Part shown: positions 30,001-37,794 of the stretch, piece after piece | How the letters are laid out: every line of letters starts with the position of its first letter | Position numbering within the stretch: the first letter of the stretch is position 1 | Assembly (NCBI GenBank): GCA_029262515.1 | Contig: JAJCZH010000028.1 | Span: forward strand, 1 to 41,928 | Direction: 5' to 3' | Source: Deltaproteobacteria bacterium | GTDB lineage: Bacteria > Desulfobacterota > GWC2-55-46 > JADFVP01 | DNA length: 41,928 bases | Made by a program: the position numbers and the translations under genes | The notes under the pieces: model-generated | What the model was told of the DNA's origin: nothing | Databases searched by the model: none | Seen by the model: the letters and a program-made list of their open reading frames with translations, nothing else

Positions 30001-31920
30001 TCAGCTCGGCTCTACCGGGTTCCCGGCCATGATCCTGGCCACCCTGTTGACGAATGCGGTCGAGTCCTTCGGTTTCGAACCCTCAAGAAGCAGAGCCTGA
30101 TCGTAAAGCAGCTCCGTGTACTCTTTTAAAAGCTCACTCTCGGCATCGGTCTCCAGAATAGCCGCCATCTTCTCAAAGAGCGGGTGGGCAGGGTTTATCT
30201 CGAGCGTCTTTTTATGCTCTGGCACCTCCTGGCCCATAGACTTCAACATGCGCTCCATGTTTGGATCCATCGCCCCCTCATCCGGCACAAGACAGCACGG
30301 CGAGTCTTTTAACCTCGACGACAACCGTACACCGCCGACACTCTCCTTTAACTGCCCCTCGATTAGACCTATCAGCCCCTTGAACTTGGCCTCAAGCTCC
30401 TTCTTCTCTTCAGTCTTCTCTTTATCTTCCGAGTCTACGTTGAGGTCGCCTTTTATAACCGACTTAAGCTTCTTGCCCTTATACTCCACGCTACCCATCA
30501 CCATGTCGTCTATCTCATCGAGCATTATTAAAACTTCGTACCCCTTCTCCTTAAAGACCTCCAGGTACGGGGAGTTCCCGGCCTCTTCTTTATTAGTAGC
30601 GGTTATGTAGTAGATATCCTCCTGCCCCTCAGCCATGCCCTCTATATACTGATCGAGACTCCTAAGGCTATCACCTTCGGACTTTGTGGAGGCAAAGAGC
30701 AGCAGCTCACTTATAGCCTCTTTTCTCTCGAAGTCGAAGTGAACGCCCTCTTTCAAGAGCCTGCCGTACTCGGTATAGAACTTGACATACCTGTCGTACT
30801 CCTTCTCCTTCAAATTCTTGATCCTGCCGAGCACCTTCTTGGTAATGCTGTTCTTTATCACTTCGACCTGAGAGTTATTCTGCAACATCTCGCGCGATAC
30901 GTTGAGCGGCAAGTCAGAGGAATCTACCACGCCCTTTACGAACCTCAGATACTGCGGCAACAGCTTCTCGCAGTGATCGAGTATCTTAACCCTCTTGACA
31001 TAGAGAGTGAGGCCCATCTGATACTCCTTGTAAAGTATGTCAACCGGCCTTGTTGCGGGTATAAAGAGAAGGCTGGTAAACTCCGAGGTACCCTCTACGT
31101 TATAATGAATAACATCGAAGGGGTCGGCATAGTCGTGAGAGATATGCTTGTAGAACTCATTATACTCTTCACCAGTTATATCGGACTTGCCCTTGAGCCA
31201 GATCGCCTTCTGCGAGTTGAGCGTCTCTTCTTCGGTAATCTTAACCTTCTCGCCTTCGGCCACCGTGCTATCGACCTCCTTCTCTACGTCCATGACTATC
31301 TGGTGCTCAATAAAGTCGGAATACTTCTTTACGAGACTCCGTACCTGCCAGTCGTCGAGGTACTCATCCTCGTCAGACCTGATATGGAGTATGATATCGG
31401 TACCCTTGCCCTCTTTTTTCACGTCGTCAATTGTAAAAGAGCCGTCCGCGGTACTCTCCCACTTAATACCCGTGTCGGCATCCGCACCGGCTTTTCTTGA
31501 GAGCACCGTAACCTTGTCAGCAACTAAAAAAGCTGAATAAAAGCCAACGCCGAACTGGCCGATAAGTTCCGGGTTGTCCTTCGCCTTGCTCTCCTGCAGC
31601 GCAGTTACAAACTCCTTGGTTCCGGAGTGGGCAATAGTACCTAGCTCGGTTATCGCCTCGTCCTTTGTCATGCCAATACCGTTATCGCTTATGGTCAGCA
31701 ACCCGGCCTCTTTATCAACCGCGATCTTGACCTTGAAACCGGTATCCCCCTCAAGAATGGACGTATCCGTCAGCGACTCAAAACGCGCCTTGTCTATCGC
31801 ATCCGATGCGTTGGAGATCAGCTCGCGCAGAAATATCTCTTTGTGCGAATAGAGAGAGTGAATCATCAGGTCGAGCAACTGCTTGGTTTCGGTCTTAAAC
31901 TCCATCTTCTTTTCGGTCAT
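30001..31920 (-). CDS. htpG: Hsp90-family chaperone HtpG
   Basis: A cytoplasmic ATP-dependent chaperone of 639 residues, the usual length. The N-terminal GHKL ATPase domain has SHKEIFLRELISNASDAIDK, TISDNGIGMT and GQFGVGFYSAFLVAD with all nucleotide-binding residues. The middle domain has LYVKRVKI, RFVKGVVDSSDLPLNVSRE and the catalytic Arg region. The C-terminal dimerisation domain contains RLKDSPCCLVPDEGAMDPNMERML and ends after a charged helix. It is monocistronic, with a loose AAGGAAGG ribosome site. No sigma-32 consensus or CIRCE element is visible upstream, so heat control is not apparent. Confidence 0.98.
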   Translation of the reverse strand: MTEKKMEFKTETKQLLDLMIHSLYSHKEIFLRELISNASDAIDKARFESLTDTSILEGDTGFKVKIAVDKEAGLLTISDNGIGMTKDEAITELGTIAHSGTKEFVTALQESKAKDNPELIGQFGVGFYSAFLVADKVTVLSRKAGADADTGIKWESTADGSFTIDDVKKEGKGTDIILHIRSDEDEYLDDWQVRSLVKKYSDFIEHQIVMDVEKEVDSTVAEGEKVKITEEETLNSQKAIWLKGKSDITGEEYNEFYKHISHDYADPFDVIHYNVEGTSEFTSLLFIPATRPVDILYKEYQMGLTLYVKRVKILDHCEKLLPQYLRFVKGVVDSSDLPLNVSREMLQNNSQVEVIKNSITKKVLGRIKNLKEKEYDRYVKFYTEYGRLLKEGVHFDFERKEAISELLLFASTKSEGDSLRSLDQYIEGMAEGQEDIYYITATNKEEAGNSPYLEVFKEKGYEVLIMLDEIDDMVMGSVEYKGKKLKSVIKGDLNVDSEDKEKTEEKKELEAKFKGLIGLIEGQLKESVGGVRLSSRLKDSPCCLVPDEGAMDPNMERMLKSMGQEVPEHKKTLEINPAHPLFEKMAAILETDAESELLKEYTELLYDQALLLEGSKPKDSTAFVNRVARIMAGNPVEPS

Positions 31921-32121
31921 CTCAACGTACCTTCCTTACTCTGTTGTTCTATTTTAATTATTTACTCTTGTCTCTTTTCAATACCAGTCGATAATATATG
32001 GCCGCAAAGTGGATATGTCCAGATTTTCGCTCGATTTTATTCGTTTTTTTGCATTTTTCTCTCCTTTGAGCCGATATTTCCCGTTCTTTTTAAAAACAAC
32101 TGATACGACCCACCAGAAATT
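31921..32121. other. Spacer between htpG and the tRNA-Asn remnant
   Basis: AT-rich DNA with no gene. On the minus strand a TTGAAA near 31974-31979 could be part of the htpG promoter, but no good -10 is found at 16-18 bases, so I do not call one. The plus-strand frame 32009-32218 runs through the tRNA remnant and is not credible. Confidence 0.5.
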
Positions 32122-32158
32122 AAAAAAGCTGGAGCCCGCAGTGGGGTCCAGCTTTTTT
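32122..32158 (-). terminator. Terminator of the former tRNA-Asn gene
   Basis: AAAAAAGCTGGA (32122-32133) pairs perfectly with TCCAGCTTTTTT (32147-32158). On the minus strand it comes 8 bases after the CCA end of the tRNA remnant and finishes in a T6 tract. It is the expected tRNA terminator and shows that the chromosomal side of the attachment site is to the left. Confidence 0.85.
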
Positions 32159-32166
32159 ATATATAT

Positions 32167-32213
32167 TGGCTCCCGGGGAGGGATTCGAACCCCCGACAAG
32201 GTGATTAACAGTC
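32167..32213 (-). other. Prophage attachment site: 3' part of a tRNA-Asn(GUU) gene
   Basis: Read on the minus strand, this stretch gives an anticodon loop CTGTTAA with a 3' anticodon stem TCACC, a variable loop, a complete T arm (GGGGG-TTCGAAT-CCCTC), a 3' acceptor strand CCCGGGA, discriminator G and CCA. The 5' half (D arm, 5' acceptor strand) is missing: upstream sequence is AT-rich and cannot pair. The anticodon is GTT, i.e. Asn. A tRNA truncated near the anticodon loop, next to phage genes, is the classic distal att site of a tyrosine-integrase element. The intact tRNA should lie at the other prophage end. Confidence 0.85.
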
Positions 32214-32249
32214 CTTAAAAATAATTTAATTTATACTGTTATATCAACA

Positions 32250-32280
32250 GCTTACAAATTCAATGTAAGCCCACTGTAAG
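32250..32280. repeat. Small inverted and direct repeats at the prophage end
   Basis: GCTTACA (32250-32256) and TGTAAGC (32264-32270) form a 7-bp inverted repeat, and TGTAAG recurs at 32275-32280. They lie between the att core and the last phage gene. Such short repeats beside a core are placed like integrase arm sites, or could be a weak terminator hairpin. Confidence 0.35.
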
Positions 32281-32296
32281 TAGGACAACAGTTTAT

Positions 32297-32647
32297 TTAT
32301 GACAGCGGCGTACTAACAAGAAAGTTTACGATCGCACTGTGGTGGGTCTTGCCTCCGATAACGACTGTACCCTGCCGCTGCCAAGTGCCTGCCATATCGA
32401 GAAAGCCGTCCTCGGTATCGTAGTAGGCCTTGCCGTCGGTACCTGTGTTCGTGAAGACAACCGTTCCACCGGTTTTGGTCTTCGAGGTGCCTGGCGTATC
32501 GTCCGGCTTTTTAAATAGAAAGGTAATCTCCGAGGCTCCGGAGATATCGAGGGGACCGATCAACGTAAGTTCCCCGTTTACGATCTCGTAGTCCTGGAAC
32601 TCAAGCTCAAGCCGTTTGTTCTGGTCTCCAACGAATAGAGTCGTCAT
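32297..32647 (-). CDS. Phage tail/baseplate protein, BppU N-terminal-like domain
   Basis: A 116-residue all-beta protein. It has the pattern of small phage proteins with a BppU/Ig-like domain: an N-terminal LELEFQDYEI strand, an ITFLFKKPDDT strand, a TDGKAYYDTEDGFLDMAGTWQRQGTVVIGG core and a final HHSAIVNFLVS strand. Such domains sit at the tail tip or attach receptor-binding proteins. It is the last gene before the att site and overlaps the next one by 4 bases (ATGA). The assignment is by resemblance only. Confidence 0.6.
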   Translation of the reverse strand: MTTLFVGDQNKRLELEFQDYEIVNGELTLIGPLDISGASEITFLFKKPDDTPGTSKTKTGGTVVFTNTGTDGKAYYDTEDGFLDMAGTWQRQGTVVIGGKTHHSAIVNFLVSTPLS

Positions 32648-32853
32648 GTCGTTTCCACTCCGTCTGTTATCTTACTGACCACAGGGGCCTTGTCTCTAAT
32701 AGCTCCAACCACCACGACCTTGTCGCGTATTGCAGTAACCACTCCGACCTTCTGAGAAAGTAGCTCATAGACCACTACCGCCTCGGTCTTTGCTGTAAAG
32801 GTTCCATACGGCCTGCTTGGTACCCCGAACAGGCCGAGTCTTGTGACGGCCAT
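32644..32853 (-). CDS. Small phage protein, valine-rich repeats
   Basis: Sixty-nine residues with no recognised domain. After an N-terminal RLGLFGVPSRPYGTF segment there are repeated Val-rich units (VGVVTAIRDKV / VVVGAIRDKAP / VVSKITDGVE). This suggests a short beta-strand or triple-stranded fibre element. It sits between the fibre gene and the BppU-like gene and overlaps the latter by 4 bases, so it is probably structural. Confidence 0.55.
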   Translation of the reverse strand: MAVTRLGLFGVPSRPYGTFTAKTEAVVVYELLSQKVGVVTAIRDKVVVVGAIRDKAPVVSKITDGVETT

Positions 32854-32863
32854 AGTGACCCCC

Positions 32864-34555
32864 TTACACTACTACAAACGTATCGGCTGCACTAGGTGCC
32901 TCTGTAGTGGCCGTAAAGGTGAACTTCTTCGATGCCCCAACATAAGCGGTTATATCTGTCGCCTGGTCCTTAAGCACGCCGGAAGTCCAGATTATAATAC
33001 GCCCTTTGTAATGATCGTCAGTCGCTTCGGTCAGGTTGGTCGTCATCTCTGTCGTAGAAAGAGTACCTGCCGCTGCAGCACCGGTGACTATAGCCCCTGC
33101 CGATGCTCCGAGATTTGTGGCCGCAATTGCAGAGCCAGCCATCTTGCCGACGTCTACCGTCTGAGTTGCAGGATCGAAGTCCTTGAGAGCCGCGACGTTG
33201 GTTGTCAGGGTATCCATTTTGCCGTCATGCGTGGCGAGATTCGTAGTTGTTGCGAAACCGACTGCGGTGAGCCATGCGGTATCTCCCTGATTTCTTATGG
33301 CCTCAAGAGAGTCGGTAGTGCTGCTGAATGTAGCGCCCTTAATATCGGTCAGGTGAGTATTTGCCGTATCGAGCTTTCCGTCGTGTGTGGCGAGAGCGCC
33401 CGAAGTGGCCGCGCCGTCCGTACCCCTCATGTCGGTATTGGCTGTCACCGTTCCAATAGTCACGGCACTCTGGTCGGGAGCTAAGCTAAAGCCCGTCTTG
33501 TCGCTCACCGTAACCGAGGTAGCAGTCAGCCAATTCCCCTGATTCGCCTGAAGGTCAGCGGTATTGGTAAGTATATCGTCCAGGTGTTCGTCTACAGAAC
33601 CAACAGAAGGTGCGCCGCCAGTAGGTGTCAGTTTCATAGCATCGCGTACCTGCTGCTGCGTGAGACTGCTTCCAGCCACACCGACATCATCAACCGTCTT
33701 AGTGGTAACAGCATCAGCGTTTTCAAAGAAAATATCGAAGTTACCCGCAATACGGCCAGCCGTTGTCTCTGTGATTAGAGTATTCAAATACCCCTGAACA
33801 AGCGCGTCTACCGCTCCCCCGGCAGTGATTACCATGCTGGCAAAATTGGTCGGGAATGCTTGCGAGAGAGAATAACCGGTTTTATCACTATTTGTGCCGA
33901 CAGTTACCGTATCAACAGCAGGATCGAAGTAAGCCGCCGCCGCTAAAGTCCTAGCATTGAACTCGGCAACAGTCGGTACGTTGGCTATGTCGGTCGGTAA
34001 GTTCGCTGCATCCAGTTCGGCAAGCCTTCCTTCCGTGCAGACAGTGGCAAGAGCTGCACTGTCCGTACCCCTCATGTCGGTATTGGCTGTCGTAGTATCA
34101 ACCAGCACAACGCCCTGAACCTTATTGGTTGCGGGGTCGTAACCGGCATCGGCAAAGTCTTTAAGGTCGGTTGCGGACTGCGCCACGCCACCCATCTCTG
34201 TAAGATTGGCTTCTATCGCACCGGAGCCCGGAGCCGCATAGAGCGCATCGTATGCAGGGGCACTCATAACCAGAGCCATTAGTCGAGCGGTTAAAGCTGT
34301 GGCATTGTTGAAAAACATGTCCATTGGACCGTAAGTATCTACGTCGGAAGTCAGGAGGGTCATGCAGTAAACACCAGACGAAACATGAGTAACACCGTCA
34401 ACAGTTTTGCCTACCAGGGTGGTACTGCCAGCCTTTTGGAACCGTATATCAGATGTCAAAAAGGTTAGACCGGTCATAAAGGTAGTACCCTCAAGACCCA
34501 TCATCGGGCCGAACATTACATACTGTTCTGTGTTATGCCTTAACGGTTTACTCAT
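32864..34555 (-). CDS. Repetitive phage tail-fibre-like protein
   Basis: A 563-residue Thr/Ala/Asp/Asn-rich protein without cysteine clusters or TM segments. The head (~1-100) contains FMTGLTFLTSDIRFQKAG and a GVYCMTLLTSDVDTYGPMDM region, resembling neck domains. The body is made of degenerate repeats (ANTDMRGTD..., LATHDGK(L/M)DT, SDKTG(Y/F)SL), and a ~75-residue C-terminal beta-rich domain starts at YKGRIIIWTSGV. The length and trimer-like repeats suggest a side or tip fibre. Start ATG overlaps the stop of the beta-helix gene (TAATG). Confidence 0.65.
   Translation of the reverse strand: MSKPLRHNTEQYVMFGPMMGLEGTTFMTGLTFLTSDIRFQKAGSTTLVGKTVDGVTHVSSGVYCMTLLTSDVDTYGPMDMFFNNATALTARLMALVMSAPAYDALYAAPGSGAIEANLTEMGGVAQSATDLKDFADAGYDPATNKVQGVVLVDTTTANTDMRGTDSAALATVCTEGRLAELDAANLPTDIANVPTVAEFNARTLAAAAYFDPAVDTVTVGTNSDKTGYSLSQAFPTNFASMVITAGGAVDALVQGYLNTLITETTAGRIAGNFDIFFENADAVTTKTVDDVGVAGSSLTQQQVRDAMKLTPTGGAPSVGSVDEHLDDILTNTADLQANQGNWLTATSVTVSDKTGFSLAPDQSAVTIGTVTANTDMRGTDGAATSGALATHDGKLDTANTHLTDIKGATFSSTTDSLEAIRNQGDTAWLTAVGFATTTNLATHDGKMDTLTTNVAALKDFDPATQTVDVGKMAGSAIAATNLGASAGAIVTGAAAAGTLSTTEMTTNLTEATDDHYKGRIIIWTSGVLKDQATDITAYVGASKKFTFTATTEAPSAADTFVVV
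33416..33446 (-). repeat. 31-bp direct repeat in the fibre gene, copy 1
   Basis: Identical to 34061-34091. Both copies encode the (A)NTDMRGTD unit in the same frame, 645 bases (215 codons) apart. Perfect DNA identity within an otherwise diverged protein repeat points to recent duplication or gene conversion. Confidence 0.85.
34061..34091 (-). repeat. 31-bp direct repeat in the fibre gene, copy 2
   Basis: Exact second copy of 33416-33446. Recombination between the copies would delete exactly 645 bases, which keeps the frame and would yield a fibre shorter by 215 residues. Confidence 0.85.
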
Positions 34556-35544
34556 TATATAAATCCTTCCCTTTGTCTATGGTGATGCAGGATAGCCATG
34601 TTGAGAGTTCCCCCAAGACCTGCGGCCACATACTCATCAAAGCCCGGATCGCAAGTGGTTCCCGACCTTGTATCGCCATCAATATCTGTAGTAGGAACGT
34701 TAGCATCTGATGTTGGTCCAATACCTTGCCCGATGCAAGACGCGCTCGACGCAAGGTGATAATCCGAGCCTACCGATGTGAAAATATCTGTAGGCGTTCC
34801 CTCGGTTATTGCAAAACTATTGGTACCGTACTCATAAGTATCGTCACCAGCATTATAATCAGAAGCTGCGTCAGGGCTTGAACTAAACGACCTGCCGGTG
34901 CAGTTTATACCTATACAATTGGTCCATAAAGTTTTACCAGAAAAGGAGAAAAATCCATCTGCGGTCATACCCTCAGCGGTACTATTGGTTACTTTAATAC
35001 CTCCAGTAGACGAGGCATTAGTATAATATCCATACGCCCAGCCGCCATAGGCAAGGCAGTTCTCAATAACGCAGCCATCCGTAGCCCCGGAATGAGCAAT
35101 AGCTTTACCCGGATTATTTCCGCCCCATAAAAAAATACAATTTCTGAACGTTATATTACCAGTATTGAGTCTTGCGCCATCTTGGGTGCTACCCGTAGTT
35201 GATGTATTTTTAAACAACACGCCATCTATAGTGCAATAAGCATCACTTACATCAAATATTCCCCCAAACGTATTGCCCAACTCTATTCTAAAAGAACTGG
35301 TACCATAAGTGCCGTTATGCTTTGCCGATGAATCTGTTTGAATTAAAATATTACGTGTAGCGTCAGTGGTGAAGTTGCTTATGTAGATATGACTGGTTTC
35401 TACAAAATTAAAAATATTGGCTATTACGTTTTCGTCGTTTGTGACAAGATCACCGGACGTGGCTCCGCCATTATTAGAATGCCACAACGCGAGAGTTGCA
35501 TAGTCTTTACCCGTTCCAACTGTTTTAGTAATGGCAGTAGGCAT
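34555..35544 (-). CDS. Right-handed beta-helix phage protein (tailspike-like)
   Basis: A 329-residue protein with the hallmarks of a parallel beta-helix: regularly spaced short strands such as YCTIDGVLFKNT, NITFRNCIFLWGG, GCVIENCLAYGG and GIKVTNSTAEGM, plus WTNCIGINC, each with Asn/Cys ladder positions. The N-terminus, TITKTVGTGKDYATLALW-like, is the opening common to polysaccharide lyase-like beta-helix proteins. In phages such folds form tailspikes that bind or cut surface glycans; no catalytic residues can be assigned. It starts right after the stop of the upstream gene and overlaps the fibre start by one base. Confidence 0.7.
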   Translation of the reverse strand: MPTAITKTVGTGKDYATLALWHSNNGGATSGDLVTNDENVIANIFNFVETSHIYISNFTTDATRNILIQTDSSAKHNGTYGTSSFRIELGNTFGGIFDVSDAYCTIDGVLFKNTSTTGSTQDGARLNTGNITFRNCIFLWGGNNPGKAIAHSGATDGCVIENCLAYGGWAYGYYTNASSTGGIKVTNSTAEGMTADGFFSFSGKTLWTNCIGINCTGRSFSSSPDAASDYNAGDDTYEYGTNSFAITEGTPTDIFTSVGSDYHLASSASCIGQGIGPTSDANVPTTDIDGDTRSGTTCDPGFDEYVAAGLGGTLNMAILHHHRQREGFI

Positions 35545-36348
35545 CTATTCGCTCAGTTTATCTATAAATTTAGAAAGCAATTGCGCTTTTGTTAGGGTGA
35601 TGTGACCGCCCTTTGCGAGCACAAAATCCACATCGGCAGCAGAAATATAAAACCGCCTTAAACATTCAACCCTATTTGCTTTAAATTCAATGTCTCTCTT
35701 TAACGCCTGAAAGACATCATCACGTCCAAAGGTTACTTGAGTTTTTTTTGTAGGAACGTCTGTAATAATAAAAGTACCGCCTCTGTCCGTTAGCGCCCCC
35801 TCTATAGCATCAACCGTATGTGCCGTAGCGGAGAAGTCTATTTCTACCCGGTGTTCGCCAGTGGCTTTAACATAATTAACCTCAGAGAAGACAATACCTG
35901 TACGATTGCGCCTTACGAAGCCGCCAGAGATTATAGTATTATAAATACTAACATCAAGAATCACTTCATTATCGGCTATGGAAAACACAGTGACATTCCA
36001 ATTAGTGAGAAGGGTTTCTATATCTGCGCGTGAGAGTTTGCCGAGACCGCTGACATTAAAGGAATTGGTATCATTCTTGACGCGTACTCTATACCCGTCA
36101 AGAGCAACATTATGTGCAACGATAGAATAGGATATACGACGCGCCCACATTTGAAAGTATGTGCGAGCAGCTGCCGTTGATAATTCAGGACAGCTTATCC
36201 TTATGAAATTCGGAGGAATAACCTCTTTCCCCGGATCAACACCATCGTCAAGCACATCAACAGGGTAGCCCTTTTTATAAGAACCAACCTTGTCTTTTGC
36301 CGGGTCGGTATGAACATTATCAACCGCTCTGAAAATCAGTTCTGACAT
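35545..36348 (-). CDS. Phage structural protein of unknown function
   Basis: A 267-residue protein without signal or TM segments. The N-terminus MSELIFRAVDNVHTDPAKDKVGSYKKGYPVDV is a type I associate with small phage-tail or capsid accessory genes. The middle has a mixed alpha/beta pattern, and the end repeats a short 'LTDRGGTFIITDVPTK' style module. I do not recognise a family. It abuts the beta-helix gene without a gap and lies between the lysis cassette and the fibre genes, so a tail-associated or assembly role is likely by position only. Confidence 0.55.
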   Translation of the reverse strand: MSELIFRAVDNVHTDPAKDKVGSYKKGYPVDVLDDGVDPGKEVIPPNFIRISCPELSTAAARTYFQMWARRISYSIVAHNVALDGYRVRVKNDTNSFNVSGLGKLSRADIETLLTNWNVTVFSIADNEVILDVSIYNTIISGGFVRRNRTGIVFSEVNYVKATGEHRVEIDFSATAHTVDAIEGALTDRGGTFIITDVPTKKTQVTFGRDDVFQALKRDIEFKANRVECLRRFYISAADVDFVLAKGGHITLTKAQLLSKFIDKLSE

Positions 36349-36371
36349 TTTACCGTTTTACCCCTGCCATG

Positions 36372-36470
36372 TTACTTTCCTATTCTCTTCGCTATCTGCT
36401 TAATAGCCAATATGGGATATAGGAGCAACAACAATATTACTGCTTTTATCTTCATGCCTATATTCTTCAT
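36372..36470 (-). CDS. 32-residue single-TM peptide next to the holin
   Basis: ATG 36470 overlaps the holin stop (ATGA) and the frame closes at TAA 36372-36374. The product is one hydrophobic helix (VILLLLLYPILAI) between short basic ends (MKNIGMKIK and KQIAKRIGK). Position and coupling suggest a holin partner, antiholin or other membrane peptide. It may also be noise because of its size. Confidence 0.45.
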   Translation of the reverse strand: MKNIGMKIKAVILLLLLYPILAIKQIAKRIGK

Positions 36471-36913
36471 TTCGGCTTAACCACCCTTTCTACGGTTCTT
36501 AAGGTACCGAGACCAAGCAGAGCGTAAAGAAGTTTCATAAGAGTCTCAGTGCCGACTACCGGCATTACAAACGGAGCGTTACCCGCTACTACAGGCATCA
36601 AACCCCTGATGATAGCTTCGAGGATAGGTGAGAGTAAAGCCGCATACGCTAAGCCGAAAACGCAGAGCCAACCAGTTGCAGGCCTCCAGCCCGATTTAAA
36701 GAACGAACCTGACTTGGCGTCAATCTCGTTAAGAGTCCCCTGGGCCTTGTCCATCTCACCGACAGCCTGGATGAGGACCTCTTTAGTCTTGGGTGGTAAT
36801 TCGCCTGTTAAGGCAGTTCTAAGAGCGACAGCCGCGTTACCCACCCCTTCAGCGGCCTCACTGACCCCGGCACCAGTAGCGGTGCCGAGGAGCTTTGCGA
36901 GAGAGAATCCCAT
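36467..36913 (-). CDS. 3TM-type phage holin
   Basis: A 148-residue protein that should form inner-membrane lesions so that the endolysin can reach the cell wall. A helical N-terminal half (~1-65, Ala/Glu-rich) is followed by FFKSGWRPATGWLCVFGLAYAALL, the diagnostic segment of 3TM holins, and two more hydrophobic stretches (PVVAGNAPFVMPVVG, LMKLLYALLGLGTLRTVERV). It lies in the same cassette as an M15 endolysin. Confidence 0.8.
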   Translation of the reverse strand: MGFSLAKLLGTATGAGVSEAAEGVGNAAVALRTALTGELPPKTKEVLIQAVGEMDKAQGTLNEIDAKSGSFFKSGWRPATGWLCVFGLAYAALLSPILEAIIRGLMPVVAGNAPFVMPVVGTETLMKLLYALLGLGTLRTVERVVKPK

Positions 36914-36934
36914 ATTACCTACCCCCTTTTATAC

Positions 36935-37312
36935 CTAAAACCCCCAACCTATACCGGCAGTAACCTCACCGACCTGTCCTATTGCACCAAAGTCGTTGAC
37001 CGGGAAGCGCGTCCTTGCGGACACTTCAAAATAGCCGGTCTGAAAGAATACCCCGGCAGAAAGGTCGATATCTTCTACTCTGTCGCCGGGATCGTAGAAT
37101 GCAGAGGTATCTATGCCGAAGCCTTTAAAGAGCTTCGCCTTCGCCCTGGCCTCTACGTTGATGTCCTGCGAGTTAAACTCAGGGTTGGTGAAATCTACGT
37201 CATGGGAAGCCTGAACATAAAGCTTCTGTACGTCTGCCGCGTTCGCGCTGAATGCGGTAAGACCAGCCACTAAAACTATTGCCAAAAACAGTGATACGAT
37301 AAGACTCTTCAT
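36935..37312 (-). CDS. Exported small beta-rich protein, possible outer-membrane barrel, in the lysis cassette
   Basis: A 125-residue protein with a strong signal peptide (MKSLIVSLFLAIVLVAGLTAFSANA|AD). The ~100-residue mature part has about six amphipathic strands separated by polar turns (KLYVQASHDVDF, INVEARAKAKLF, IDTSAFYD, IDLSAGVFFQTG, FEVSARTRFPV, EVTAGIGWGF) and ends in Phe. That is the pattern of an outer-membrane beta-barrel protein recognised by BAM. It overlaps the endolysin gene by 4 bases and precedes the holin. Candidate roles are superinfection exclusion, an outer-membrane lysis factor, or lysogenic conversion. I recognise no family. Confidence 0.6.
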   Translation of the reverse strand: MKSLIVSLFLAIVLVAGLTAFSANAADVQKLYVQASHDVDFTNPEFNSQDINVEARAKAKLFKGFGIDTSAFYDPGDRVEDIDLSAGVFFQTGYFEVSARTRFPVNDFGAIGQVGEVTAGIGWGF

Positions 37313-37794
37313 CCGTTACTCTCCTTCTCTTTAAACTTCGCCGTTGTGTATGCGTACACTTCAGCGAACCCTTCGAGGCCAAAATGTATAACCTCGCCTA
37401 TGTAACCCCAACGCGCCAACTCACCACGGCAATCGAGGTGAAATCCGGGGCTGTTCCAATCCGGGTATATCCCGAAACCTACTCTGTTAAAGACTTGCAG
37501 CTCCTTGAATATGTTAAGCAGATAACCGACCTGTAAATCGTATGGGATCTCCGTGACTATATGAAAATCGACGGCGTTCCCTTTGTAGTGCTGAGACCTG
37601 GACGTATGGCCACCGGTTGCGTACCCGGCATGGATTACGATATAGGCGTCCGGGTCGAGTTTTCTGATAGACTTCCGTACAGCCGACAATAGCAACAAAA
37701 TCAGCCCGTTCATTTCGTATGGCGTACTCCACGCATTTTTATTGTTATACTGTTCAGCCGGGCTAAAGCCTTCTATTGCTTCCCAGACGATCAT
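37309..37794 (-). CDS. Phage endolysin, M15 peptidase (D-Ala-D-Ala carboxypeptidase-like)
   Basis: A 161-residue zinc peptidase predicted to cut peptidoglycan cross-links. The M15_3-type metal ligands are visible: His69 and Asp76 in SRSQHYKGNAVDFHIV, and His119 in PGFHLDCRG. There is no signal peptide, so it needs the holin to reach the wall. Its start overlaps the upstream coiled-coil/TM gene by 4 bases and its stop overlaps the exported-protein gene by 4. A host-type M15 protein called HedgeHog/VanY-like is the alternative, but context favours a phage lysin. Confidence 0.85.
   Translation of the reverse strand: MIVWEAIEGFSPAEQYNNKNAWSTPYEMNGLILLLLSAVRKSIRKLDPDAYIVIHAGYATGGHTSRSQHYKGNAVDFHIVTEIPYDLQVGYLLNIFKELQVFNRVGFGIYPDWNSPGFHLDCRGELARWGYIGEVIHFGLEGFAEVYAYTTAKFKEKESNG

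Noticed and set aside
30739-31500. A 253-codon plus-strand frame over htpG
   Set aside because: Antisense to conserved Hsp90 motifs; the hydrophobic look comes from the reverse complement of Glu/Lys/Asp codons.
31921-32000. Sigma-32 promoter or CIRCE element for htpG
   Set aside because: A TTGAAA is present but no CCCCAT-type -10 or CIRCE inverted repeat can be found at suitable spacing.
32167-32280. A complete tRNA-Asn gene
   Set aside because: Only the 3' half folds; the 5' acceptor strand and D arm are absent upstream, so it cannot be functional.
32864-35544. Diversity-generating retroelement target in the fibre or beta-helix gene
   Set aside because: No reverse transcriptase, accessory gene or adenine-variable template repeat is seen; the 31-bp repeats are identical rather than A-mutated.
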